Of a DNA stretch of 13,354 nucleotides, positions 1 to 7,570 are shown in pieces. Made by a program: the position numbers and the translations under genes. Source of the DNA: DATAPE01 sp034667545 (GTDB lineage: Bacteria; Actinomycetota; CADDZG01; WHSQ01); contig JAXDJR010000037.1 in the NCBI GenBank assembly GCA_034667545.1, positions 1 through 13,354 of the forward strand, in the 5' to 3' direction. Every line of letters begins with the position of its first letter. Position 1 is the stretch's first letter. The notes under the pieces were generated by a model. It was not told the DNA's origin and did not search any database. It worked only from the letters and a program-made list of their open reading frames with translations.

Positions 1-1
1 C

Positions 2-1876
<1,875 letters not shown>

Positions 1877-1892
1877 TCGGCCCGGCCAGGGA

Positions 1893-3152
1893 TCAGAGCG
1901 AGAGTAAGGACGCGCGGGTCGGGGGGATCCCGCTGTTACCTTCACCATCGGGCTTAACGCCCAACACCTGATGCAGGTTGATCCGGCCCGCTTGGAAGCC
2001 AAGAGCGGAACCGGCGAGGTAAAGCCTCCAGATCCGGGCGCGCGCCTCGCCGGCGAGTGCAACCGCCTCCTCCCAGTCCGACTCGAGGTTCGCCACCCAT
2101 ACACGAAGGGTGCGGTTGTAGTGCTCGCGCATTGCCTCAACGTCACGCACTTCGAAGCCTTCTCTCTGCATGGCGCTGACCACGGTGCCAATCTCATGGA
2201 GCTCGCCGTCTGGGAAGACGTACCGGGCTATGAAGGAACGCTTGTTGAACCCCGGCGGTCCCGGCGGACGCGAGATGCCATGGTTCAGAAGGCGCCCCCG
2301 CGGTTCGAGCAAACCGTGCAGCACCTGGAAGTACTGCCTGAGCTCGGATAAGCCGACATGCTCGAACATACCGATGCTCGAGATCGCATCGAAGCGCTCA
2401 CCGGAAAGCTCTCGGTAGTCCTCCAGCCGGATCTCGATCTTGTCCGCAAGCCCTGCCTCTGCAACCCTCTTGGCGGCGAGATCGGCCTGAGCCTGAGAGA
2501 TCGTCACTCCAACTGCGTCCACGCCGTGATGCTGCGCAGCGTGTAGCACCATCCCGCCCCACCCGCAGCCCACATCCAGGAGCCTCATGCCCGGGGCGAG
2601 CCCCAGCTTCCGGCAGATCAGCTCGTACTTCGCGCTCTGAGCCTCTTCAAGGGTCGCATCCGGGGAAGGAAAGTAGGCGCACGAATAAGTCATCGTCTCG
2701 CCCAGCAAGAGGCGATAGAAGTCATTCGATACGTCGTAATGATGGGCGATGGCGGCGGCGTCCCTCGCTTTGGAGTGCTTGCGGCCTCGGAGCCGAGCTT
2801 CCTCTGGCGGCGGGGGGAGCGGACGGCCGAAGGCGTTCAGCTGACGGGCGGCCTGCAGCAGCTTCAGCCACCGGTCCCGGCCGAGGTCGAGGGACGTGTC
2901 CTCGGTGGGAGTCGCCAGGCGGTCTCTGAGGGCGAGCACATCGAAGACGTCCCCGTCTATGTCGATATCCCCAGCAACATAGGCGCGACCGATGCCGAGC
3001 TCGTTGGGGGCGTAGATCAGGCGCCGCAGCGCTTCGGGACGGCGGAAGGTCACGGTCGTCGCGCCGATTGAGCTGATCTCGCTGCCATCCCAGAAGCGGA
3101 ACCGAACCGGCAGGTCGGCGCCCAGGAAGCTGTGAAGGATCGGTCCGAGCAC
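1893..3152 (-). CDS. cfa: Cyclopropane-fatty-acyl-phospholipid synthase (SAM-dependent)
   Basis: Predicted to transfer a methylene group from S-adenosylmethionine to the double bond of unsaturated acyl chains in membrane phospholipids. The 419 residues from GTG at 3152 are slightly longer than E. coli Cfa (382). The N-terminal ~130 residues are the lipid-binding region, followed by HHYDVSNDFY (137-146), TYSCAYF (155-161) and SAM motif I DVGCGWGG (193-200). Residues matching the E. coli bicarbonate/active site are present: C158, E264 in MFEHVG, H291 in LNHG and Y345 in REHYNRT. The C-terminal LYLAGSALGFQAGRI segment is typical of the family. The start is uncertain. The frame is open upstream to 3242 with no ATG or TTG, and GTG 3152 lacks a spaced Shine-Dalgarno. 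An AAGGAG (3184-3179) sits 8 nt before an in-frame ATC at 3170, which would give an N-terminus reading (M)TAVSEVLGP. Function is confident; the exact start is not. Confidence 0.93.
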   Translation of the reverse strand: MLGPILHSFLGADLPVRFRFWDGSEISSIGATTVTFRRPEALRRLIYAPNELGIGRAYVAGDIDIDGDVFDVLALRDRLATPTEDTSLDLGRDRWLKLLQAARQLNAFGRPLPPPPEEARLRGRKHSKARDAAAIAHHYDVSNDFYRLLLGETMTYSCAYFPSPDATLEEAQSAKYELICRKLGLAPGMRLLDVGCGWGGMVLHAAQHHGVDAVGVTISQAQADLAAKRVAEAGLADKIEIRLEDYRELSGERFDAISSIGMFEHVGLSELRQYFQVLHGLLEPRGRLLNHGISRPPGPPGFNKRSFIARYVFPDGELHEIGTVVSAMQREGFEVRDVEAMREHYNRTLRVWVANLESDWEEAVALAGEARARIWRLYLAGSALGFQAGRINLHQVLGVKPDGEGNSGIPPTRASLLSL

Positions 3153-3178
3153 CTCTGAGACGGCGGTGATGGTGGGCG

Positions 3179-3184
3179 CTCCTT
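3179..3184 (-). promoter_or_regulatory. Shine-Dalgarno-like AAGGAG upstream of cfa
   Basis: On the minus strand AAGGAG reads 3184 to 3179. It lies 26 nt before the GTG at 3152, too far for normal use, but exactly 8 nt before an in-frame ATC codon at 3170-3168. No ATG, GTG or TTG occurs at a usable distance from it in the cfa frame. It either marks an unusual ATC start or is a chance purine run. Confidence 0.4.
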
Positions 3185-3207
3185 CTACGGCGAGTGATGC
3201 GTTTTGC

Positions 3208-3213
3208 AGAGGG
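3208..3213 (+). promoter_or_regulatory. Ribosome binding site deciding the zinc-ribbon start
   Basis: AGAGGG (core GAGG at 3209-3212) lies 8 nt before GTG at 3221 but 14 nt before the in-frame ATG at 3227. This favours the GTG as the start of the small zinc-ribbon gene. An in-frame TAG at 3215-3217 closes the frame upstream, so no earlier start is possible. Confidence 0.5.
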
Positions 3214-3220
3214 TTAGCCT

Positions 3221-3379
3221 GTGGCCATGAGGCGTAAGCAACCTAAGCCCAAGATATCACTGGCGGTGTACCGGTGCGGCCAGTGTGGAGACACGTTTCC
3301 TGCGCCGGCGGAGGGGGCAATCACCTGCCCCACGTGCGGTAGCAAGGTGGTTGAGCCGGCTGCCGAGCCGTTCCTCTGA
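3221..3379 (+). CDS. Very small zinc-ribbon protein (RpoP/Rpo12-like spacing)
   Basis: This gene encodes 52 residues from GTG 3221, or 50 from ATG 3227. A basic N-terminus (MRRKQPKPK) leads into a four-cysteine zinc ribbon, YRCGQCGDTF then TCPTCGSK, with C17, C20, C34 and C37 counted from the ATG. Two CxxC knuckles about 13 residues apart, with a Tyr/Phe around the first, match the layout of short zinc ribbons such as FmdB-type proteins and archaeal RNA polymerase subunit P. Nothing else in the protein points to a specific function; nucleic-acid or protein binding is an inference. It is the first gene of a + strand cluster and diverges from cfa. Its TGA (3377-3379) overlaps a CTG that appears to start the next gene, suggesting translational coupling. 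The intact cysteine pattern and a ribosome binding site argue that it is real despite its size. Confidence 0.72.
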   Translation: MAMRRKQPKPKISLAVYRCGQCGDTFPAPAEGAITCPTCGSKVVEPAAEPFL

Positions 3380-4323
3380 CCACGTCCCCGAGTCCCGGCC
3401 GGCGACCTTCGATAGCTGTCGCCCCCTCTGCCGACGAAGGCATTCTCGCCGCGATCGAGCAAGGCGGGGGGCAGAGCGCTCTACCCCGCGACGCCGACGG
3501 CCTGATCTGGGCCGATGCCCGCGACCCAGAGGGCCTGCGCGGCCTCCTCGAGAGCTCGCGCGCCCGCTGGGTGCAGCTCCCCTTCGCCGGTATAGAGCGG
3601 TTTATCGCTGTAGGCGTGATCACGCGGGACCGAACCTGGACGTGTGCCAAGGGCATCTACGGCCCCGCCACCGCCGAGCACGCTCTGGCCCTGATGCTCG
3701 CTGCGGCCCGACGCATCCCCCACTACGCCCGGTTGCGCCGGTGGACCGAGCTCGAGCTCGGCTCGCCCGAGCGGCGGTTGGCCGGCGCCACAGTGATCGT
3801 CTTTGGGGCCGGCGGTATCGGGCGTCCGCTGATGGCCATGCTCCAGCCGCTCGAGGCCTCCGTGATCGCCGTGAATCGCTCGGGCTCACCGGTCCCGGGG
3901 GCGCACCGCACAGTGCCGGCCTCGGAACTCGGCGAGGTCATAGGGGAGGCCGACTGGGTAGCCATCACCGCCCCACTAACGGCGGAGACCAGGGGGCTGT
4001 TCAGCGCCGGGATGCTCTCGAAGATGCGCCGCGAGGCGTGCTTGGTCAATGTGGCGAGGGGAGCGATCGTGGACACCGATGCGCTGGTCCACGCGCTGGC
4101 AACCGGCGGGATAGCGGGGGCCGCGCTCGATGTCACCGATCCGGAGCCGCTTCCCGAAGGGCATCCGCTCTGGTCGCTCGATAACGCCCTGATCACCCCG
4201 CACGTCGCCAACACCTGGGATATGGCTCTCCCGGAGCTTCGAGGGCTGGTGCGAAGGAACGTCGCCCACTTCGCCGCGGGGGAACCGCTAGAGGGTGTCG
4301 TCGACCCCGAGACCGGCTACTGA
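3376..4323 (+). CDS. D-isomer-specific 2-hydroxyacid dehydrogenase family protein
   Basis: NAD(P)-dependent oxidoreductase predicted to interconvert a 2-keto acid and a D-2-hydroxy acid; the substrate is unknown. The protein is 315 residues if started at CTG 3376. The Rossmann motif GAGGIG is at 144-149. The catalytic triad is complete: R228 in NVARGAIV, E257 in DPEPLP and H276 in TPHVANT, with family spacing. The first GTG in frame (3571) would remove about 65 residues of the substrate domain, including a clearly coding stretch (SIAVAPSADEGIL) and the segment before WVQLPFAGIERF that homologues of this group carry, so it is rejected. Between the upstream in-frame stop (3352-3354) and 3571 there is no ATG, GTG or TTG. 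CTG 3376 overlaps the zinc-ribbon stop as CTGA and gives an ordinary (M)TTSPSP N-terminus. The stop overlaps the next ATG by one base (TGATG). Family is sure; the start is inferred. Confidence 0.9.
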   Translation: MTTSPSPGRRPSIAVAPSADEGILAAIEQGGGQSALPRDADGLIWADARDPEGLRGLLESSRARWVQLPFAGIERFIAVGVITRDRTWTCAKGIYGPATAEHALALMLAAARRIPHYARLRRWTELELGSPERRLAGATVIVFGAGGIGRPLMAMLQPLEASVIAVNRSGSPVPGAHRTVPASELGEVIGEADWVAITAPLTAETRGLFSAGMLSKMRREACLVNVARGAIVDTDALVHALATGGIAGAALDVTDPEPLPEGHPLWSLDNALITPHVANTWDMALPELRGLVRRNVAHFAAGEPLEGVVDPETGY

Positions 4324-4901
4324 TGCCGAAACGCATTCTGGTTGCAGTCCTGGCCGCGAGCATGGCAGCGTGCACTGCGCCGGCGGCGCATGCACCGCTG
4401 GTGGCTGCGTCGCCGCGACGGTCGGCTGCCAAGCGAAAGGTCACCCGTCCTCGTGGCGCGCGCGTGCTCTTCCTCGCGACAGGCAGGGCAGTAACGAGGC
4501 TGCACCAGGCTGAGCATGACCTCAAAGCGGTGCGCTTGTGGGGCCGGCTTACGAACCACCTCTATGAGGTAAAGGTGGCGGTCCGCCCCGGACGGAGCGA
4601 CATACCGGCCGACCGTCATCTGGCCGATGCCTACATCAGCGCCGTGGCGGCCCAGGGAACGCTCCGAAACTTGTGCGACATCGTGTTCTACCCAGTGGCG
4701 ATAGCGCAGGACCTGGTTCGGTGGCGGCGTTACCACGCCCAGGGGCGACTCGGGCGGCCGCCGGGCACGCTGAGGCAGTACTGGGGATCGATCCTCGCCC
4801 ACGAGCTGGCCCACTGCCTGGGCACCGGTAGGGGCGAGCGAGTGGCCAAGCATTGGGAGGCCAAGGCCCAGCGCAAGCTCGAGGCTCGCGCCGCGACTTG
4901 A
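4323..4901 (+). CDS. Predicted lipoprotein with HELAH metalloprotease-like motif
   Basis: A 192-residue protein I do not recognise as a named family. The N-terminus, MPKRILVAVLAASMAACTAP, is a short basic-hydrophobic signal ending in a lipobox-like MAAC, so lipidation at C17 and export to the outer membrane face is likely. A basic, Ala/Pro-rich linker follows to about residue 45. Near the C-terminus is an HExxH zinc motif, H160-E-L-A-H164, in ILAHELAHCLGTGR. This resembles the metzincin pattern HExxHxxGxxH, but the final ligand position is R170 instead of His or Asp. H177 or E179 in KHWEAKA could supply a third ligand. Four cysteines lie in the mature part or lipobox (C17, the DIV-region Cys in NLCDIV, and C165 are visible). 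The ATG overlaps the dehydrogenase stop (TGATG), so expression is probably coupled. It may be a protease or a non-catalytic zinc protein. Confidence 0.75.
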   Translation: MPKRILVAVLAASMAACTAPAAHAPLVAASPRRSAAKRKVTRPRGARVLFLATGRAVTRLHQAEHDLKAVRLWGRLTNHLYEVKVAVRPGRSDIPADRHLADAYISAVAAQGTLRNLCDIVFYPVAIAQDLVRWRRYHAQGRLGRPPGTLRQYWGSILAHELAHCLGTGRGERVAKHWEAKAQRKLEARAAT

Positions 4902-4991
4902 GCAGCGAACACTCAAGCTTCTGTTGAAAGCCCATCACTTCCGTGTTCCCGCCTCTCCCTATTCCGTCGGCGGGGCCTTGACGCCGTGTGC
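4902..4991. other. Convergent intergenic gap with two weak inverted repeats
   Basis: This 90-bp gap lies between the HELAH lipoprotein gene (+) and the methyltransferase gene (-). Two short inverted repeats are visible: CTTGAG/CTCAAG (4897-4902 with 4912-4917, 9-nt loop) and CGGCG/CGCCG (4968-4972 with 4982-4986, 9-nt loop). Neither is followed by a clear T-tract on either strand, so they are at best weak terminators. No small ORF with a ribosome binding site was seen. Confidence 0.3.
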
Positions 4992-6128
4992 CTAGAACGA
5001 AGCCGTGGCCAGGAAGTCAGGGGGCAAGATGCCCTTCAGTCCCACGAGCACCCCGAGTGTGCCGAGCCCCCCTCTATCGACGAGTGCACGAAGCGCCTGG
5101 CGCCGGGACAGCGACGCGACTGCGACCGCGCCCATCTTCTGGGCTAGGGCGTCGCGGTGGCGCTCCTGCAAGGAGAGGTCGACAGCCTCGAGCCCCAACC
5201 CCAGGAGCACGTCTCGTTGGGTCGCAGGACCTGTCATTTCCAGTCCTGCGCGCCTACCCGCGGCCCGCACCGCGGTCCAGTTCACGTGGGTCGTTATGTC
5301 CTTCTGTCCGGGCCGGGCGAGGGGGTCGTCGTCCGCCCCGGAAGGGGAGTAGCAGACCAGCGAGCCGCGCGGGAGGCGGGCAAGCTTACGAGCCTCGTCT
5401 CCGTAGTCGACCAGAACTACGGCCCCCCGCACTATGGTGCCTGCGGCGCGTGCGATGAAGCTCTCCGCGGCGAACGACACCTCCATGCGGTGCCCTTCAG
5501 GAAGATCGGTCGCCGTTCGCTCGAGAAACCTTGTTAGGTCGGGACTGGACGGCGGCAAGAGAGTGAACGCCAGAGTTCCGTCCCTCTCGATCACGCAGAC
5601 CTCATGGAGCTTCTCCCCGGCCTTCTCGACGAGGTGTACCGGAAGATTGTCGAGGACTTCGTTGGCGAACACCATGCCGAACTCGATGGGCGGAACGTCG
5701 ACGATGGACTCGCTCCAGCGCACTCGTGGGAAGCGATCCAGTCGGGCATGCTGACGTTCTTGCACCGGTGGTTGACGCTCGACCAGGCGGTACCCGAGCG
5801 CATCTGCAAAGTCCCCGCTGGCGGCTTCCAGAACCCCTTCTGCGAAGGACCCTTCTCCCGGCCCGACCTCCACCACTTCGAAGCGATCCGGCGCCCCGCA
5901 CGAAGACCAGATCTGCTCGAACCCTGCGGCCCACAACTGGCCGAAAGCCGGGTCGAGCTCCGGTGATGTCACGAAGTCCCCGGCCCACCCCGTTCTCGGA
6001 CGCGCGGCTGCGTAATAGCCATGCTGCGGGTGGTAGAGCGCCAACTGCATGAAGGCGGCGAAGGGCATCGGCCCCTGCCTCGCTATCCGTTCCAGCAGCA
6101 GCAGCTCGAGCGGGCCTGGCCGTCTCAT
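4992..6128 (-). CDS. MidA/NDUFAF7-family class I SAM-dependent methyltransferase
   Basis: A 378-residue member of the COG1565 family. The human member NDUFAF7 dimethylates an arginine of the complex I subunit NDUFS2 during assembly; the bacterial substrate is not established. The N-terminal family signature is present: a PMPFAAFMQLALYHPQHGYY stretch (20-39) and GDFVTSPE (50-57). The SAM-binding motif I is EVGPGEG (87-93), followed by FANEVLDNLPVHLV (154-167), the family's NE-LD-PV motif. A VLVDYGDE segment later matches the conserved core. ATG at 6128 was chosen because it overlaps the stop of the upstream TPR gene as ATGA (6128-6125); the frame is open further upstream, but that part is out-of-frame translation of the TPR gene. 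Translation is probably coupled to the TPR gene. Family call is strong; an arginine-methyltransferase role is inferred from homologues. Confidence 0.9.
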   Translation of the reverse strand: MRRPGPLELLLLERIARQGPMPFAAFMQLALYHPQHGYYAAARPRTGWAGDFVTSPELDPAFGQLWAAGFEQIWSSCGAPDRFEVVEVGPGEGSFAEGVLEAASGDFADALGYRLVERQPPVQERQHARLDRFPRVRWSESIVDVPPIEFGMVFANEVLDNLPVHLVEKAGEKLHEVCVIERDGTLAFTLLPPSSPDLTRFLERTATDLPEGHRMEVSFAAESFIARAAGTIVRGAVVLVDYGDEARKLARLPRGSLVCYSPSGADDDPLARPGQKDITTHVNWTAVRAAGRRAGLEMTGPATQRDVLLGLGLEAVDLSLQERHRDALAQKMGAVAVASLSRRQALRALVDRGGLGTLGVLVGLKGILPPDFLATASF

Positions 6129-6445
6129 TCCGGTTTCGGGATGGCCTCGGGCACTTTGGAGGCGGCCTTGCGCGCCGCCACTTCCATGCGGCGAAACCAG
6201 TCCCTCTTGTCCTCGTAGGTTCGGACGTGCGCGAGCGCTGCTTGGGCGACTCTGATCACGTCGCGATGCTGCGCGCGGTGTGAATACAACGCGATCAGGC
6301 GGTCGTAGGGTCCCGTCGCGTCGAAGCCGGCGCCGACCGCGATCTCGTACTGCTCGACGGCGGCCTCCAGCTTGCCGAGTTGCTCGAGGTTCTGACCTTT
6401 CAGGAAGTGATTGACCAGATCGATGGGGTTCGCGTCGCCGTTCAT
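6125..6445 (-). CDS. Small tetratricopeptide-repeat (TPR) protein
   Basis: This is a 106-residue, all-helical cytoplasmic protein with no signal peptide or membrane segment. Two TPR-like helix pairs are visible: residues ~8-41 (FLKGQNLEQLGKLEAAVEQY, then YEIAVGAGFD) and ~44-78 (ATGPYDRLIALYSHRAQHRD, then VIRVAQAAL). TPR folds act as protein-binding scaffolds; the partner is not evident. A charged tail (DKRDWFRRMEVAARKAASK) ends the protein. The ATG at 6445 is preceded by AAGGA (6461-6457), 11 nt upstream. Its stop overlaps the start of the MidA-type methyltransferase by ATGA, so the two are probably made in linked amounts. It may present or position the methyltransferase's substrate, which is an inference from gene order only. 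Confidence 0.82.
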   Translation of the reverse strand: MNGDANPIDLVNHFLKGQNLEQLGKLEAAVEQYEIAVGAGFDATGPYDRLIALYSHRAQHRDVIRVAQAALAHVRTYEDKRDWFRRMEVAARKAASKVPEAIPKPE

Positions 6446-6469
6446 ATCGGCAGGAGTCCTTCTCTGAGA

Positions 6470-6496
6470 GGTCTAGGCTCTTGTCGGGCGTGCCAA
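6470..6496 (-). promoter_or_regulatory. Candidate promoter for the TPR-methyltransferase pair
   Basis: On the minus strand TTGGCA (6496-6491) and TAGACC (6475-6470) resemble -35 and -10 boxes with a short 15-nt spacer. This would place transcription start near 6463, just upstream of the AAGGA site. The -10 match is poor, so this is only a possibility. The gap 6446-6550 must hold promoters for both divergent units; no better + strand pair was found. Confidence 0.22.
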
Positions 6497-6535
6497 TGAA
6501 AGCATGCACCATCGGATATCGATCACGCTTACACC

Positions 6536-6542
6536 GGGGAGG
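6536..6542 (+). promoter_or_regulatory. Ribosome binding site of the aldolase gene
   Basis: GGGGAGG ends 8 nt before the ATG at 6551, an ideal distance. A second AGGAG (6546-6550) directly abuts the ATG and is too close to act as the main site. The strong site fits a highly expressed glycolytic enzyme at the head of its unit. Confidence 0.6.
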
Positions 6543-6550
6543 ACCAGGAG

Positions 6551-7570
6551 ATGCCTGAAAACGACCTGAAGTCGGCGGCACAGGAGCTGGTGGCGGGGCA
6601 CAGGGGCATCCTGGCCGCCGACGAGAGCATCCCCACGATCGGCAAACGTTTCGGCAGCGTGGGCATCGAGTCCACCGAGGAGAACCGGCGCGCCTATCGC
6701 GAAATGTTGCTGACGACGGTGGGCCTCGAAGAATTCATCAGCGGCGTGATCCTGTTCGATGAGACCATCACGCAATCGTCCGGCGACGGAACGCCTTTTC
6801 CTGAGCTGCTGGAGAAGAACGGGATCATCCCGGGAATCAAGGTAGACACGGGCGCCAAGGATCTAGCCTTTTTTCCAGGCGAGAAGGTCACCGAAGGTCT
6901 TGATGGCCTGCGGGAGCGTTTTGCGAACTACGCCGAACTTGGCGCTCGCTTCGCCAAGTGGCGGGCGGTCATCACTATCGGCGACGGCATCCCTTCTCAG
7001 TTCTGCATCGACGCGAACGCGCACGCTCTCGCCCGCTACGCAGCCCTGGCCCAAGAGGCGGGTCTGGTGCCCATCGTCGAGCCGGAGGTTCTGATGGATG
7101 GTGACCATTCCATCGCCCGTTGCTATGAGGAGACAGAGCGAACACTGACCAGGGTCTTCGCTCACCTGGGCGAGCACAGGGTGCAGCTGGAAGGGATGTT
7201 GCTGAAAACGAACATGGTGCTGTCGGGCACTGGGGATCCGACCCAAGCGTCGGTGCAAGAGGTCGCCTCAGAGACGCTTCGCTGTTTGAACGCGACAGTC
7301 CCTCCCGAGGTGCCCGGCATCGTTTTCCTGTCCGGCGGGCAGACGGACGAGCTTGCGACGGCCCATCTGAACGAGATGAACACACGGGGGAAGGCCCCCT
7401 GGGTGCTCAGCTTCTCGTATGGGCGCGCCCTTCAAGCTCCTGCTCTCGCTGTGTGGAAGGGCTCCCACAGCAATATCGAGGCCGGTCAGAAAGCGCTGTA
7501 TCACCGCGCCAAGCTCAACGCCGCCGCCAGCGCAGGGCGCTACTCGGAAGAGATGGAGACGGCTGCCTGA
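6551..7570 (+). CDS. Class I fructose-bisphosphate aldolase (animal/plant-type)
   Basis: Cleaves fructose 1,6-bisphosphate to dihydroxyacetone phosphate and glyceraldehyde 3-phosphate through a lysine Schiff base, in glycolysis and gluconeogenesis. At 339 residues it is close to the eukaryotic class I size. Active-site residues equivalent to the rabbit muscle enzyme are all visible: D24 in LAADES, K97 in GIKVDTG, K136 in FAKWRA, E177 in VEPEV, Schiff-base K219 in LEGMLLKTNMV, S261 in LSGGQ and the SFSYGRALQ phosphate-binding segment. The Schiff-base motif has Thr where the animal enzymes have Pro (LLKPNMV). It is neither the class II metal enzyme nor the archaeal DhnA type. ATG 6551 has a strong ribosome binding site. 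It heads a + strand unit and its TGA overlaps a CTG used by the next gene. The C-terminal Tyr required in the animal enzyme is not matched; the protein ends SEEMETAA. Confidence 0.96.
   Translation: MPENDLKSAAQELVAGHRGILAADESIPTIGKRFGSVGIESTEENRRAYREMLLTTVGLEEFISGVILFDETITQSSGDGTPFPELLEKNGIIPGIKVDTGAKDLAFFPGEKVTEGLDGLRERFANYAELGARFAKWRAVITIGDGIPSQFCIDANAHALARYAALAQEAGLVPIVEPEVLMDGDHSIARCYEETERTLTRVFAHLGEHRVQLEGMLLKTNMVLSGTGDPTQASVQEVASETLRCLNATVPPEVPGIVFLSGGQTDELATAHLNEMNTRGKAPWVLSFSYGRALQAPALAVWKGSHSNIEAGQKALYHRAKLNAAASAGRYSEEMETAA
7555..7558 (+). promoter_or_regulatory. Ribosome binding site supporting a CTG start at 7567
   Basis: GGAG lies within the 3' end of the aldolase gene and ends 8 nt before CTG 7567, the spacing expected of a working Shine-Dalgarno. 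The downstream frame has no ATG, GTG or TTG between the GTG at 7453, deep inside the aldolase gene, and a TTG at 7600, which would split the signal peptide. Confidence 0.5.

Noticed and set aside
1877..1892. GC-rich CGGCCCGGCC between clpB and cfa as a terminator
   Set aside because: It is an imperfect palindrome with almost no loop and no T-tract on either side.
3571..3573. GTG 3571 as start of the 2-hydroxyacid dehydrogenase
   Set aside because: It removes about 65 residues of the substrate domain although the upstream frame is open and reads like family N-terminal sequence.
3285..4184. 299-residue + strand ORF over the dehydrogenase gene
   Set aside because: It is an Arg/Pro-rich out-of-frame shadow of a protein with a full Rossmann motif and catalytic triad; it has no recognisable domain and is typical of high-GC DNA.
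6129..6581. N-terminal extension of the MidA-type methyltransferase by 151 residues
   Set aside because: The extension is an Arg/Ser/Pro-rich out-of-frame reading of the TPR gene; the family signature starts just after ATG 6128, which has an ATGA overlap.
7453..7566. GTG 7453 as start of the HELTH protease
   Set aside because: It would overlap the aldolase by 118 bp and put an Arg/Gln-rich tail before a normal signal peptide; CTG 7567 has better spacing and sequence.
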